Shown: positions 1 to 8,403 of the stretch, piece after piece
Numbering within the stretch: the first letter of the stretch is position 1
Layout of the letters: each line of letters begins with the position of its first letter
Assembly: GCF_008119785.1 (NCBI RefSeq)
Contig: NZ_VSFA01000055.1
Span: 1-47,026 of the forward strand
Source of the DNA: Micromonospora sp. MP36
Lineage (GTDB): Bacteria > Actinomycetota > Actinomycetes > Mycobacteriales > Micromonosporaceae
Length of the DNA: 47,026 nt
Direction of reading: 5' to 3'
Notes under the pieces: generated by a model
What the model was told of the DNA's origin: nothing
What the model saw: only the letters and a program-made list of their open reading frames with translations
Databases searched by the model: none
Translations under genes and position numbers: made by a program

Positions 1-1
1 A

Positions 2-415
2 TTCCGGATCGGCGACAAGGTCACCCAGATCCGCAACAACTACGACAAAGGCCAAGCCGGCGTCTTCAACGGCACCCTCGGCATCGTCACCCACCTCTCC
101 CACGAAGAGCAGACCCTCACAGTGCGCACCGACGAAGACGAGAGCATCGACTACGACTTCGACGAACTCGACGAACTCGCCCACGCCTACGCCATGACCA
201 TCCACCGCTCCCAGGGCTCCGAATACCCCGCCCTCGTCATCCCGCTGACCACCAGCGCCTGGATGATGCTGCAACGCAACCTGCTCTACACCGCCATCAC
301 CCGCGCCAAACAACTCGTCGTCCTCGTCGGCTCCCGCCGGGCCCTCGCCGCCGCCGTCCGCACCGTCGGCGCCGGACGCCGCCACACCGCCCTGGCTCAC
401 CGATTGACCGGGTAA
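2..415 (+). CDS. RecD-like SF1B DNA helicase, C-terminal part (5' truncated by window edge)
   Basis: The reading frame is open from base 2 and ends at TAA 413-415. The fragment starts with a GDKVTQIRNNYDK stretch followed by VFNGTLGIV, the SH3-like insertion seen in RecD2/TraA-type helicases. It continues into AYAMTIHRSQGSEYPALVIP (helicase motif V region) and LLYTAITRAKQLVVLVG (motif VI, with the ATP-contacting arginine). The family unwinds DNA 5' to 3' using ATP. The N-terminal Walker A region lies outside the window, so I cannot tell a chromosomal RecD2 from a plasmid-borne relaxase-helicase. The gene has no operon partner in view; the next gene is on the other strand. Confidence 0.85.
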   Translation, partial: FRIGDKVTQIRNNYDKGQAGVFNGTLGIVTHLSHEEQTLTVRTDEDESIDYDFDELDELAHAYAMTIHRSQGSEYPALVIPLTTSAWMMLQRNLLYTAITRAKQLVVLVGSRRALAAAVRTVGAGRRHTALAHRLTG

Positions 416-544
416 CGAACAGACCATCAGCACGCACCATCCCCGCCGCGGTGGGGCCGCTTGGCCGGCGCGGCGCGCAAGAACGCCGCCGACGAACGCC
501 TACGTAGTCACCAGGGCGAACGTTGCCGCTGAACGAGTTGACAA

Positions 545-1138
545 TCAGTAGCGGGCCGCGAGGCTCACCTGAGTGTTGGGACCGGCACCTTCGAGGCTCC
601 ACTTGATGTAATGGGCGCCCCCCGAAGTGTCGATCGATACCCAGTGGCCCGGCAGAATTAGGCCGCTCCAGAATTCGATCCAGAAGCAGTCGGTGCCGCC
701 GACGCAAAATGGCCCAGAACACACGCACTCCCAGTAGTGCGCTAAAAACCTGCCATTGACAGTTCCTTCTCTTCCGACCATGGCGATTCCGGTACCGTTG
801 CCCAGCTTGTGCGTGGACGTCGCAAATGCCCAATCCCAGCCTTGAACGCAGTGCTGAGCGCCATTACAGAACGTCTCTCGGAACCAGGCCTGCTCGCCCG
901 CGTCGCGCGTCACAAATTGATTGTCTCCTCCGGGGTTTTCTCCGGCGCGATCATATCCTAACTCGGGTGGCGGGTTGCCGGACTTTCGCACCGCCGGAAC
1001 ATCCTCCATCACGCGACCAGATTCGATAACGCCGGTCACGCCGGGCGCGAACTCGATGAACTGGAAACCGCGCCCCGGCTCCAACTGCAACGGGGCATGG
1101 ACCGTCATGGGCAGACGAAACCTCTCGGGCTCTTTCAT
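545..1138 (-). CDS. Hypothetical protein, Cys- and Trp-rich C-terminal half
   Basis: A 197-residue protein I do not recognise. It has no signal peptide and no membrane segment. The C-terminal half (about 85-197) is rich in aromatics (many W, F, Y) and has six cysteines in short patterns (CNGAQHC, CVCSGPFC, DC), with alternating hydrophobic residues suggesting a beta-rich fold. The N-terminal 80 residues are proline- and glycine-rich. The ATG at 1138 is preceded at a spacing of 10 bases by AAGGAGGT, so the start is well supported and this is almost certainly a translated gene. It stands alone between a helicase gene and broken IS DNA. No function is assigned. Confidence 0.65.
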   Translation of the reverse strand: MKEPERFRLPMTVHAPLQLEPGRGFQFIEFAPGVTGVIESGRVMEDVPAVRKSGNPPPELGYDRAGENPGGDNQFVTRDAGEQAWFRETFCNGAQHCVQGWDWAFATSTHKLGNGTGIAMVGREGTVNGRFLAHYWECVCSGPFCVGGTDCFWIEFWSGLILPGHWVSIDTSGGAHYIKWSLEGAGPNTQVSLAARY

Positions 1139-1148
1139 AGCCGGTTCT

Positions 1149-1156
1149 ACCTCCTT
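1149..1156 (-). promoter_or_regulatory. Strong ribosome binding site of the 197-residue orphan gene
   Basis: Read on the minus strand the bases are AAGGAGGT, a near-complete anti-16S match, 10 bases before the ATG at 1138. It fixes the start codon and is the strongest Shine-Dalgarno noticed in the window. Confidence 0.8.
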
Positions 1157-1385
1157 GTGAGCACTCAGGCTGATAGGAAGTTCAATCGCATCGCCGCGGC
1201 CGGCCTCTCCCTGGACGGGGTGTCCCGGCTGGAATCCGTGCGAGACAGAGACCTAGTCTTCGTTCCGATCGACCGTCAACCATTTGCACACATTGCTGAT
1301 TGCTTCCACGGGGAGCTTCGCCAATCGAACGCGCATGCGCGTGACGGCTGCACCTGGACGTTTTCGCTTATGATGCGGCCGGTTG

Positions 1386-1811
1386 TCAGCGCCAAGTGGT
1401 GCGAAGACGAACTGGAACGCGGTCTGCCGTCGTACCATCCAGCACTTGCATCAGTCGTCGCCCCAACCGAACGAACCTTGTGAGGAGCCGGTGAGGCGGC
1501 CGAAATATCTCCATGTGTCGCACCGAACGCCATCTGCCGTTCGGAGGGCAGCATTTGTTCATTGCCTCTTGTATGGTGTCCTCGCCAAGTCGGTTGGCGA
1601 AGTCGAGCACGGTGCCTGAATCTAAGCTGAGCCGGGGCTCGCCCTTGCCTCTCGAGAAGCTGCGTCCGCCAGGCAAGAGACCGAGGAAACCTTTGCGTTC
1701 ACGATCCCGCGCTTCGACGGCATACATCGCCATCGCTCTAACGGACTCCTCTGCCAGCCTTCGGTCCTGGTTTGTGGAGTCTGGGCGGTTCACTCTCGAC
1801 CGCGAGGGCAA
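1386..1811 (-). CDS. Possible hypothetical protein, 141 residues, weak
   Basis: An open frame of 141 codons. Residues about 19-85 look protein-like (charged helical stretch, then LSLDSGTVLDFANRLGED), while the C-terminal third is arginine-rich and looks random. No clear Shine-Dalgarno was seen and no family is recognised. It may be a decayed gene or chance. The neighbouring 1139-1385 and 1812-2261 hold nothing else convincing. Confidence 0.25.
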   Translation of the reverse strand: MPSRSRVNRPDSTNQDRRLAEESVRAMAMYAVEARDRERKGFLGLLPGGRSFSRGKGEPRLSLDSGTVLDFANRLGEDTIQEAMNKCCPPNGRWRSVRHMEIFRPPHRLLTRFVRLGRRLMQVLDGTTADRVPVRLRTTWR

Positions 1812-2261
1812 TGGTTTACCCCTGGAGCGGTCATGATCCTTTTCCTATCGTCTCGACATCCGGCCATGACTAGCACGCCACGCTTATCACTTCCGTGCCC
1901 TGGTCCGATATTCGGGATGGGCCGCTGGGAAATATGACCCATTTGCTTCGGCGAAGCTCCCCGGGCGTGGCCCCGATACGAGATTAAGCTGCAGGCCGGG
2001 CTGCGAGGGCTGCAATTAAAATCAAGCATAGGATGCCGATAGACTGGACACTCCCATCGCGACGCCCCAGGCTTTTTGCAGCTGGCTTAAACCGCCCTTA
2101 ACGGCGGCTTTCACCACCGCCAGTGGCGGGCAGACGCCCTCAGGGCAATTGATCGCGGCGGTGCGGGCCTTGACCGCTCCTTGCCGGCGACCCGGAAGGC
2201 GCAGCTAGCTTCGACGGCTCCGTTGCGTTGAGCGTTGGCAGGGTCGAGGCAGACTTGAGCG
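1812..2261. other. Intergenic region without a recognisable gene
   Basis: No frame in this stretch has a recognisable domain or a convincing ribosome binding site. The 3' part (after about 2070) probably belongs to the left end of the IS6-type element, but I could not identify a matching pair of terminal inverted repeats. Confidence 0.4.
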
Positions 2262-2981
2262 GTGAAGTCGCCGACCCGTTCTCGCCCGTGGCTGCCTCCG
2301 AAGTCGGCGTTCGCCGGGTTCCGGTTCCCGACCGAGGTGATCGTCCTCGCGGTGCGGTGGTATCTGCGGTTCAACCTGTCCTACCGTGACGTTGAAGAGC
2401 TGCTGGTCGAACGTGGTGTCGAGGTCGACCACGTCACCGTCTACCGATGGGTACAGCGGTTCACCCCGCTGCTGGCCGACGCCGCCCGCTTCAGCCGCCA
2501 CTCACCCGGCGACAGGTGGTTCGTCGACGAGACGTATGTCAAGGTCAACGGGGTCTGGCGGTATGTGTACCGGGCAATCGACCAGTACGGGCAGGTCATC
2601 GACGTGCTCGTCTCGACCCGCCGGGACGCCGATGCGGCCTGCAGATTCTTCCGCAGGGCCCTGTCGACGTTGAAGGTGACACCCAGCGAGGTCATCACCG
2701 ATGCGGCGCCGGTCTACCCCGGCGTGCTCGACGAACTGATTCCGCAGGCATAGCACCACGTCGAGCAGTACGCCAACAATCCGATCGAGGCCGATCACAG
2801 CCGGCTCAAACACGGGGTGCGGTCAATGCGCGGGCTACGAACCGACAAGACAGCACAAGTGATCATCGCCGGACACGCATTCATACAGAACCTACGACGC
2901 GGACACTACGAACTCGCCGTCGACGCCCCGCCGACAACGCGGGCCGCCGTTGCGCTCACCGAACTCGCCCAAGCGATCTGA
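2262..2981 (+). pseudogene. IS6-family transposase, interrupted by an amber codon
   Basis: From GTG 2262 the frame encodes the typical IS6/IS26 start (RFPTEVIVLAVRWYLR, LSYRDVEELLVERGV), an HTH, and the DDE core with the first Asp in WFVDETYVKV and the second in VITDAAPVY. A TAG at 2751-2753 ends it just before HHVEQYANNPIEADHSRLK, which is still in frame and continues to TGA 2979-2981. Family members have a tryptophan at this point, so a single TGG to TAG change explains the stop. Apart from this codon the element looks intact and therefore recently inactivated, unless the amber is suppressed. Confidence 0.85.
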
Positions 2982-3545
2982 CCGGGGACCCCATACAGGT
3001 TCAACGCGTCCAACGATCCAGTAACGCAACGATGCCTGTCCACGCCCACCTCGGCGATCAGTTCCTGGGCGGCGGTGGGGCCAAACGACTAGGTGATCGT
3101 CGACTACCTCACCCGCATCACCGGCAACGACCTCGCCCTGCTTCCCTTCCTCAGCCCCGACCAGATGCCGCTGCGCGGCGCTACCAAGCCCGTCGAAGCC
3201 GCCGAGGTCGATCTCTGTCGGATCTGGCAGGCCCCGGCCTCGTCTAGCTACGGCGGACGCGCTGTGTAGCGGTGCTGGACCTCGTTCCCTGGGCGTCGTA
3301 ACGGCTCGGAAGGGCGAAACTTCACACCAGCGGCCGTATCGCAAGGCGGCAGCATCGTTCGACGTGCTGCTTCCCCCACCAATCTTCCGTGTAGGCCAAC
3401 GGATCCTCGAACGGCCCCGAAGGGCGCGGCGCGCGGGGTGCCCTGGTAGCGCAACGAGTGCCGTCTGCCGCTGACGCAATGCCCGAGTTGCATCGGCACG
3501 GCACGTGTGAACACTATTAGTACTGGAAGGGTTACTTTGTGCTAC
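2982..3545. other. Spacer between IS6 remnant and radical SAM operon
   Basis: No firm gene is present. One 58-codon frame (GTG 3093 to TAG 3267-3269, plus strand) encodes a protein-like stretch with NDLALLPFLSPDQMPLRG, possibly a fragment of a larger lost gene. The remainder looks non-coding. The promoter of the operon starting at 3586 should lie between about 3480 and 3545, but I see no clear -35/-10 pair. Confidence 0.35.
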
Positions 3546-3571
3546 CTTCGCTGAAGGTGACTCCAGCGAAG
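3546..3571 (+). promoter_or_regulatory. Inverted repeat in the 5' leader of the radical SAM operon
   Basis: CTTCGCTG at 3546-3553 is matched by its exact reverse complement CAGCGAAG at 3564-3571, with a 10-base spacer. The right arm ends one base before the GGGAGG ribosome binding site (3573-3578) of the ATG at 3586. It could be a protein operator or an RNA hairpin that controls ribosome access. Confidence 0.45.
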
Positions 3572-3585
3572 CGGGAGGCAAAGCA

Positions 3586-3978
3586 ATGTACGAACGGACC
3601 GGCCAGTCGGACGAGGTCGTAGGGGTCGAAAGCGAGGACATCACGGCGTTTGCCGAACGTCTGTCGGAGTGGAGCCGATCCCTCCCCGCAGCCGAGCAGT
3701 CCCTCGCAGAGGTGCTGCTGCAGTACACCCGGGACCTTCAGCCGGGCGACGTCCGCCGCAGACAGCTGATCGCCAGTCTCGACGAGGCGACCCGGTCCGC
3801 CATTGAATCCGTCCGCGAGCAGTGGAAGAAAACGGCCCGCGGGCCCATCGCATGGGTACGAACCGAGCCGAGTTGGGAGAAGGCCAACCCGCGCGTGGGC
3901 GGAGGAGTCGTCGAGGAGTACGAGATCGTCCAGTGGAGCTACGTCCGTCCCGAGAGGTGGACCCCGCCCTATGCATGA
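3586..3978 (+). CDS. Small protein of the radical SAM operon; candidate precursor 1
   Basis: A 130-residue protein with ATG at 3586 and GGGAGG 8 bases upstream. Residues about 17-50 form an acidic amphipathic helix region (FAERLSEWSRSLPAAEQ) that resembles the start of the next small protein. Near residue 104 there is a VGGG, after which the last 23 residues are aromatic-rich (EYEIVQWSYVRPERWTPPYA). A helical leader followed by a glycine step and an aromatic tail is what one would expect of a substrate of a SPASM radical SAM enzyme, but this is inference; it could also be a partner protein. It overlaps the next gene by 8 bases. I know no named family for it. Confidence 0.7.
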   Translation: MYERTGQSDEVVGVESEDITAFAERLSEWSRSLPAAEQSLAEVLLQYTRDLQPGDVRRRQLIASLDEATRSAIESVREQWKKTARGPIAWVRTEPSWEKANPRVGGGVVEEYEIVQWSYVRPERWTPPYA

Positions 3979-4216
3979 CGACCTCAGTGTCCGCGCGGTG
4001 GACGACGCGTCCGCAGGCGACGGCTTCGCAGTTTCGCTGGAGCGATTCGCCTCCGTACTCTCCCCGTCCGAGCAGGCCATCCTCGTCGCGGCGCTCAACG
4101 TCGCGACGGAGCCGTGGAAGCGCATGGCCGCACAGCCGGTGGAGGAGCTGCTGGAGCCCGCAGAAGCGCAGCTGCTCGATCATCTGGTGAAGCGGCCCCC
4201 CGTCAAGGAGCGTTAG
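3971..4216 (+). CDS. Small protein of the radical SAM operon; candidate precursor or leader-binding partner 2
   Basis: An 81-residue acidic helical protein starting at ATG 3971 inside the end of the preceding gene. Residues about 22-46 (SLERFASVLSPSEQAILVAA) share the pattern [FL]-x-ER-[LF] ... L-x-x-x-EQ with residues 21-45 of the upstream protein, suggesting the two are related by duplication. The tail is basic and proline-containing (KRPPVKER). No cysteine is present. Its TAG (4214-4216) overlaps the GTG of the radical SAM gene by one base, so the three genes are translationally coupled. Function unknown; a RiPP precursor or a recognition subunit are the two obvious possibilities. Confidence 0.7.
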   Translation: MHDDLSVRAVDDASAGDGFAVSLERFASVLSPSEQAILVAALNVATEPWKRMAAQPVEELLEPAEAQLLDHLVKRPPVKER

Positions 4217-5325
4217 TGGGCCGTTATCTCGGGCTGATCGTCAAGGCGACACGGTTGTGCAACCTGCGCTGCACGTACTGCCACGACTGGCGGAGCGGGC
4301 CCGACCAGACGATGAGTTTCCCCGTTCTGGCACAGATGACCGCCCGGGCCCTATCCGACCCGACGCACGACACGGTCGAGTTCATGTGGCACGGCGGCGA
4401 GCCGACCGTCCTGCCCCGCAAGTTTTACGAGCGTGCGCTCTACTTGCAGGCCCGCTTGCGCCGACCCGGACAGACGGTCCACAACACCTTGCAGACCAAC
4501 GGCACACGGATTGACGGCGCCTGGGCGCAGTTCTTCCGTGAGTTCCGGTTCAGGGTGAGCGTCAGTCTGGACGGTCCGCCCGCCGTGCACGACCGCTACC
4601 GCCGCTACGTCTCGGGACGCCCCTCCTTCGAGGACGTACGCCGCGGACTTGACGTCCTGAGGGAGAACGGCGTACCGATCAGCGTGCTCATGGTCATCGA
4701 CCGGGGAGCGCTCGAACTGGGACCGGACGCAATCTTCGACTTCTTCGTCGAAGAGGGAATCACCCACTACGGCCTGCTCGCCGCCAAACCGACGAACCAG
4801 CCCGACGCGCCGCCCGGAACGCCGACGTCGCACTATGTGACACCGGCCGAGATGAACCGCTTCCTGCGGGCCTACTTCGACCGGTGGCTCGCCCACGGCG
4901 ATCCGTCCATCTGGGTCAGGGAGTTCGACGGCCTGCTGAAGCGGCTCTCGGGCCGGGACAGCAGCGTGTGCACCTTTGCCGGTGACTGCTACGGCCGGTA
5001 CTACCTTGTGGACCCGGACGGGCAGGTGGCGCACTGCGACCTGTTCGACGGGGACCCCGCCTACACGGTCGGCAACGTCCTCACCGACTCGTTCGCCTCG
5101 TTTCGCAACGGGCCGGCCCTCGTCCCCCTGCGGACTTCGAACAAGCAGGCGCTCAGCGCCATGCGCGCATGCCCCGACTTCGGCGTCTGCAACGGATGGT
5201 GCCCGCACGAGCGGTACACCGCCTCCCGGCACGACCCCCAGCACACGGGCGACTGCTGCGGACTGCGGGACCTCATCGGCCACATGCGGCACCGTCTCGG
5301 CGTGGCTGTCGCGGCGGCGTTGTGA
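4216..5325 (+). CDS. Radical SAM/SPASM-type maturase
   Basis: A 369-residue protein starting at GTG 4216. The 4Fe-4S/SAM motif CxxxCxxC is at C15, C19 and C22 (CNLRCTYC). MWHGGEPT is the GGEP SAM-binding motif, and NTLQTNGT and VSLDGP are further core motifs. The C-terminal third carries clustered cysteines (CTFAGDC, HCD, ACPDFGVCNGWCPHE, DCCGL) in a SPASM-like arrangement for auxiliary clusters. Such enzymes make anSME-type oxidations or C-C, C-O or C-S crosslinks in peptides, using an electron donor in the cytoplasm. The adjacent small proteins are the natural candidate substrates. It overlaps the glycosyltransferase gene by four bases (GTGA). The exact reaction cannot be read from sequence. 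Confidence 0.9.
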   Translation: MGRYLGLIVKATRLCNLRCTYCHDWRSGPDQTMSFPVLAQMTARALSDPTHDTVEFMWHGGEPTVLPRKFYERALYLQARLRRPGQTVHNTLQTNGTRIDGAWAQFFREFRFRVSVSLDGPPAVHDRYRRYVSGRPSFEDVRRGLDVLRENGVPISVLMVIDRGALELGPDAIFDFFVEEGITHYGLLAAKPTNQPDAPPGTPTSHYVTPAEMNRFLRAYFDRWLAHGDPSIWVREFDGLLKRLSGRDSSVCTFAGDCYGRYYLVDPDGQVAHCDLFDGDPAYTVGNVLTDSFASFRNGPALVPLRTSNKQALSAMRACPDFGVCNGWCPHERYTASRHDPQHTGDCCGLRDLIGHMRHRLGVAVAAAL

Positions 5326-6659
5326 AGGTCCTGCTCGGGCCGGCGCACGAACTGCACGACGGAGTCCACGGCTCGCTGCTGGACTCCCCGCCCACCGGGA
5401 CAACGTACATGCAGGCGGGGTACACGCTGCGCTTTCGCCCCGACCGCAGCGCGTGCCGGGCGTTCTCCCCGCTGCACGACGCGGCAGTCGCCGAGTGGGT
5501 GCGGTTCGACGACCTCCTGGCGGATGTCGACGTCGTGCATTCGTCCCGCTTGCCGGTCGAGACGGCGCGGCCCTGGGTCGTCGACGCGGACTGCCTGCTG
5601 ATGCCGCTCCAGGCCGGACGCTTCTACACCCTGGGCGCGGCGTCCCGTGGTACCCCGCTCGTTCCCAACTCCGCGGCGCTGGCCCGCCGGGAGGCCGCCA
5701 TGGCGGCCCGGTACGCGAGCGGGCGCTGCGCCCGGATCCTCTTCCGTACGGAGTACGCGCGGCGGGCGTGCCTGGAGCACCTCGCCGCCCACGGGCACCG
5801 ACCAGAGGTCATCGAGAAGCTGAGCGCCAAGTCTGAGGTGGTGTACCCAGCCATTCCGGCTCTGCACGCGGTCAGGCGCTCCGAACGCCCGGTGACCGTG
5901 CTCTACATGGGCAGGACCGCGCAGGACAAGGGCGCTTCCACCGCGGTCGAGGTCTTCGGCCGCCTGCGTGCACGCCACGGCGAAGCAGTGCGGCTGGTCT
6001 TTCTCGGCCCCTGCCCGGAGCCTGACGCCCACCGGCTGCTCGCGGCGGGCGTAGAACTCGTGGCGACTCTACCCAGGCCGGCTTACTTGGAGCAGCTCCG
6101 CCGTGCGGACATCTTCCTCTCCCCCACCTCATTCGAAAGCTTTGGCATGGGCCTGGTCGAAGCAGCCGCCGCCGGTCTGGCCGTCGTCTGTTCGACCGGA
6201 CCGGGCATGGAGCACATCGGCGAGCTGTTCACGCCCGGCGACCACGCCCTGTTCGTCTCAAACGCCGAGCCAGCGGCCCCACGAACCGCCGCGTTCACGG
6301 AAGCGGCGTCACGCCTGATCGACGACGCGTCACTGCGCCGCCGCCTCGCCGTGAACAACCGTGCGCTCACGACCTCGGGAAGGCTGTCGCTTCGCCAGCG
6401 CGACGAACGGCTCGGCGCCGCGTACGCGCATGCCGCAAGCCTCGTCATCGGCCGAGCCGACCCCGCCGACGACCGCGACGCTCGTGTGGAAGGGGATCGG
6501 CGGATCACGGACTGGGCGGACGACGTCTGCCGTTGGGCTGGGCAGCACTGCACTGCCCGTATCGGCGGACGCGTTATCGTTAGGTACGACCCGCCCACCC
6601 GGCGTCCGGCGGCCGAAGTCAGCGGGGGGACGGCTGCGCCGCGACGCCGAAACCGGTGA
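5322..6659 (+). CDS. GT4-family glycosyltransferase
   Basis: A 445-residue protein from GTG 5322, chosen because it overlaps the radical SAM stop as GTGA. The C-terminal Rossmann half shows VTVLYMGRTAQDKG, then LVFLGPCPE, and the GT4 donor motif ADIFLSPTSFESFGMGLVEAAAAG (E-x7-E type, sugar-nucleotide binding). The N-terminal half is acceptor-specific and unlike well-known members. After about residue 380 there is a basic, low-complexity extension. It would transfer a sugar to a small molecule, lipid or protein; in this operon a radical SAM product is the likely acceptor, which is inference. The last 41 bases overlap the 3' end of the convergent peroxidase gene. Confidence 0.85.
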   Translation: MKVLLGPAHELHDGVHGSLLDSPPTGTTYMQAGYTLRFRPDRSACRAFSPLHDAAVAEWVRFDDLLADVDVVHSSRLPVETARPWVVDADCLLMPLQAGRFYTLGAASRGTPLVPNSAALARREAAMAARYASGRCARILFRTEYARRACLEHLAAHGHRPEVIEKLSAKSEVVYPAIPALHAVRRSERPVTVLYMGRTAQDKGASTAVEVFGRLRARHGEAVRLVFLGPCPEPDAHRLLAAGVELVATLPRPAYLEQLRRADIFLSPTSFESFGMGLVEAAAAGLAVVCSTGPGMEHIGELFTPGDHALFVSNAEPAAPRTAAFTEAASRLIDDASLRRRLAVNNRALTTSGRLSLRQRDERLGAAYAHAASLVIGRADPADDRDARVEGDRRITDWADDVCRWAGQHCTARIGGRVIVRYDPPTRRPAAEVSGGTAAPRRRNR

Positions 6660-8178
6660 AGTTGATCAGGTCCGCCATGGTGAACTCACCCGGCTTGGCA
6701 CTGCACAGAACCGGTTTCCAACCGGGCGCGGCGGACAGGTATGAGAACGGGTCCGCGGACAGCATGCCGAGAAAGACCTCCGAGACGATTCGGGAACCGA
6801 CGGTACCCAGTGTGCGACCGCTATTGTGCAACTCGGCCTCACGCAGCACGTAGTACCACAACGGCGCCGGCCCCTTGCCGGGAAGGTCCAGGTCCTCGTC
6901 GTCGAGCGGTTCGGCACCGATGGCCAGCGCGACCTGCTGCCCGGAGGGCAGCCCCAGCCGTGCCCCGCGGGTGAGGTTACGCCGTGCGAGGTCGGCACTC
7001 GCGGCGCCGGCGAGTTCGGGCGGCAGGTCCAGCAGCGGCGGCGCCAGGTACCGGTCGATCCTGCGGGCATGCTGGAGGTCGGCCGAGTCGCCCAGATGGA
7101 AAAACCGACTCCACTCGACCTGCCAGTTCACCGGCAGCCGACGGAACCCGCCGAGGTGTCTCACCGACTCCGGCGCGAAGATGGGAAGCGGGCCCACTCT
7201 GGAGTTCAGCGTGTATGCCGGTCGGACCATGGAGTGGCCGAAGCGGTACGCCGCGACGGCGAACTCGACCGGCATGAAGATCTGGTGCCGCCACGCGAAG
7301 AAGCGGAGTGTGACCTGTTCGACGGCTTCGCCCTGCGGGATGAGCGACTCGTGGCGCAGCACGTCCTTGTACGTGGTCGCGTCGACGATCCGTTTGAGGA
7401 AGTCGTGGACCACGATCCACTGGTAGTGCCATCGCACGAGTCGCTGCGCGCAGTCGAAGATCCCTTCACCGGCGCTGCGGTGCGCCTCGTACGCAGCTGC
7501 GTCATCGGCCGTCAGCCACTCACAGACCTTGTTGTGGAACAGCATGAAGGTGAGTTGCAACTGACTGACGATGACGTTCTCGTCGTTGCGGGGATCGCCG
7601 ATCAGCGCCACCCCACGGGAGTCCCGCGGCAGGTCCAGCTCTCCCCTGGCTTCACCCTTCGCCTTCCCGATCACAAAACGGTGTCCCTCGGCGCCGTGCG
7701 CCATCTCGTACAGGTAGGGCTGGTCCGCCGGTCCACGCCCATAGACGGAGTCCAGGTCGAAGCGCGGAGTGCGGAAGTTGACCAGCGCGTCCGGATCGTT
7801 CCGCCGCTGGAGGCTGGACGTCGGGTCGAACGTGAGGTCGTGGTCGATGAACTGGCCGAGGTAGGTGTATCCGGCCGGGATCTTGCCGTCCAGCGCGGCC
7901 CCCGAGGGCTCCCTCATGAGCCGTACGATGGTGTCGATACGCGCGTCGTCCGGGATGTAGGGGGCGAGACGCCGGAACATCCGGCCGTAGAGACCGAACG
8001 GAAGGCTGGATTCCGGTACATAGCCCAGGCCGCGCCTTACATGCGCGTGGTTGCGGATGGAAGAGGCGGGCGACCCCAGGGACTGCCCCCCGCCAGCCAT
8101 GTCGACTGTCATCTGCCCCGGGTCCCCAACGTGCACTTCCAGCGGCACATGAGCCGATCCGCCACCCTCGCCGGGCAT
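6619..8178 (-). CDS. Animal-type (myeloperoxidase-like) haem peroxidase
   Basis: A 519-residue protein from ATG 8178, preceded by GGAAAGG; a GTG at 8196 is a less likely alternative. GQFIDHDLTFDPTSS holds the distal histidine and the Ca-binding region, and YRFGHSMVRPAY holds the proximal haem histidine with its arginine. NDENVIVSQLQLTFMLFHN is the conserved central helix (the arginine in DPRNDEN is typical). The family uses H2O2 to oxidise halides or phenolic/aromatic substrates. No signal peptide is evident, so cytoplasmic action is expected. It converges on the glycosyltransferase gene with a 41-base overlap, which would give antisense transcription between them. It may act on the product of that operon, but this is only positional evidence. 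Confidence 0.9.
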   Translation of the reverse strand: MPGEGGGSAHVPLEVHVGDPGQMTVDMAGGGQSLGSPASSIRNHAHVRRGLGYVPESSLPFGLYGRMFRRLAPYIPDDARIDTIVRLMREPSGAALDGKIPAGYTYLGQFIDHDLTFDPTSSLQRRNDPDALVNFRTPRFDLDSVYGRGPADQPYLYEMAHGAEGHRFVIGKAKGEARGELDLPRDSRGVALIGDPRNDENVIVSQLQLTFMLFHNKVCEWLTADDAAAYEAHRSAGEGIFDCAQRLVRWHYQWIVVHDFLKRIVDATTYKDVLRHESLIPQGEAVEQVTLRFFAWRHQIFMPVEFAVAAYRFGHSMVRPAYTLNSRVGPLPIFAPESVRHLGGFRRLPVNWQVEWSRFFHLGDSADLQHARRIDRYLAPPLLDLPPELAGAASADLARRNLTRGARLGLPSGQQVALAIGAEPLDDEDLDLPGKGPAPLWYYVLREAELHNSGRTLGTVGSRIVSEVFLGMLSADPFSYLSAAPGWKPVLCSAKPGEFTMADLINFTGFGVAAQPSPR

Positions 8179-8403
8179 GTGCGCCTGCCTTTCCACGGAG
8201 GTGGTCCGAGATTACTGCGCCGGACCGTCTCGCGATGCGGAATGGCCGTGAACCAGAAACCGCCCTCTTGCAGACGTCCTCTCGACGACCACATAGCGTC
8301 GCAAGGTCGGCAACCCCGGCCACCCGCTGTACCTGCCCAAGACCGCACAGCCGGTCCGGTACGAGCCGCCGGCACCCGCCGCGACCTGACCCTGGAGACC
8401 CCG

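Noticed and set aside
2070..2080. Possible IS6 left terminal repeat (GGCTTTTTGCA)
   Set aside because: No matching reverse complement was found downstream of 2981, so the element ends could not be set.
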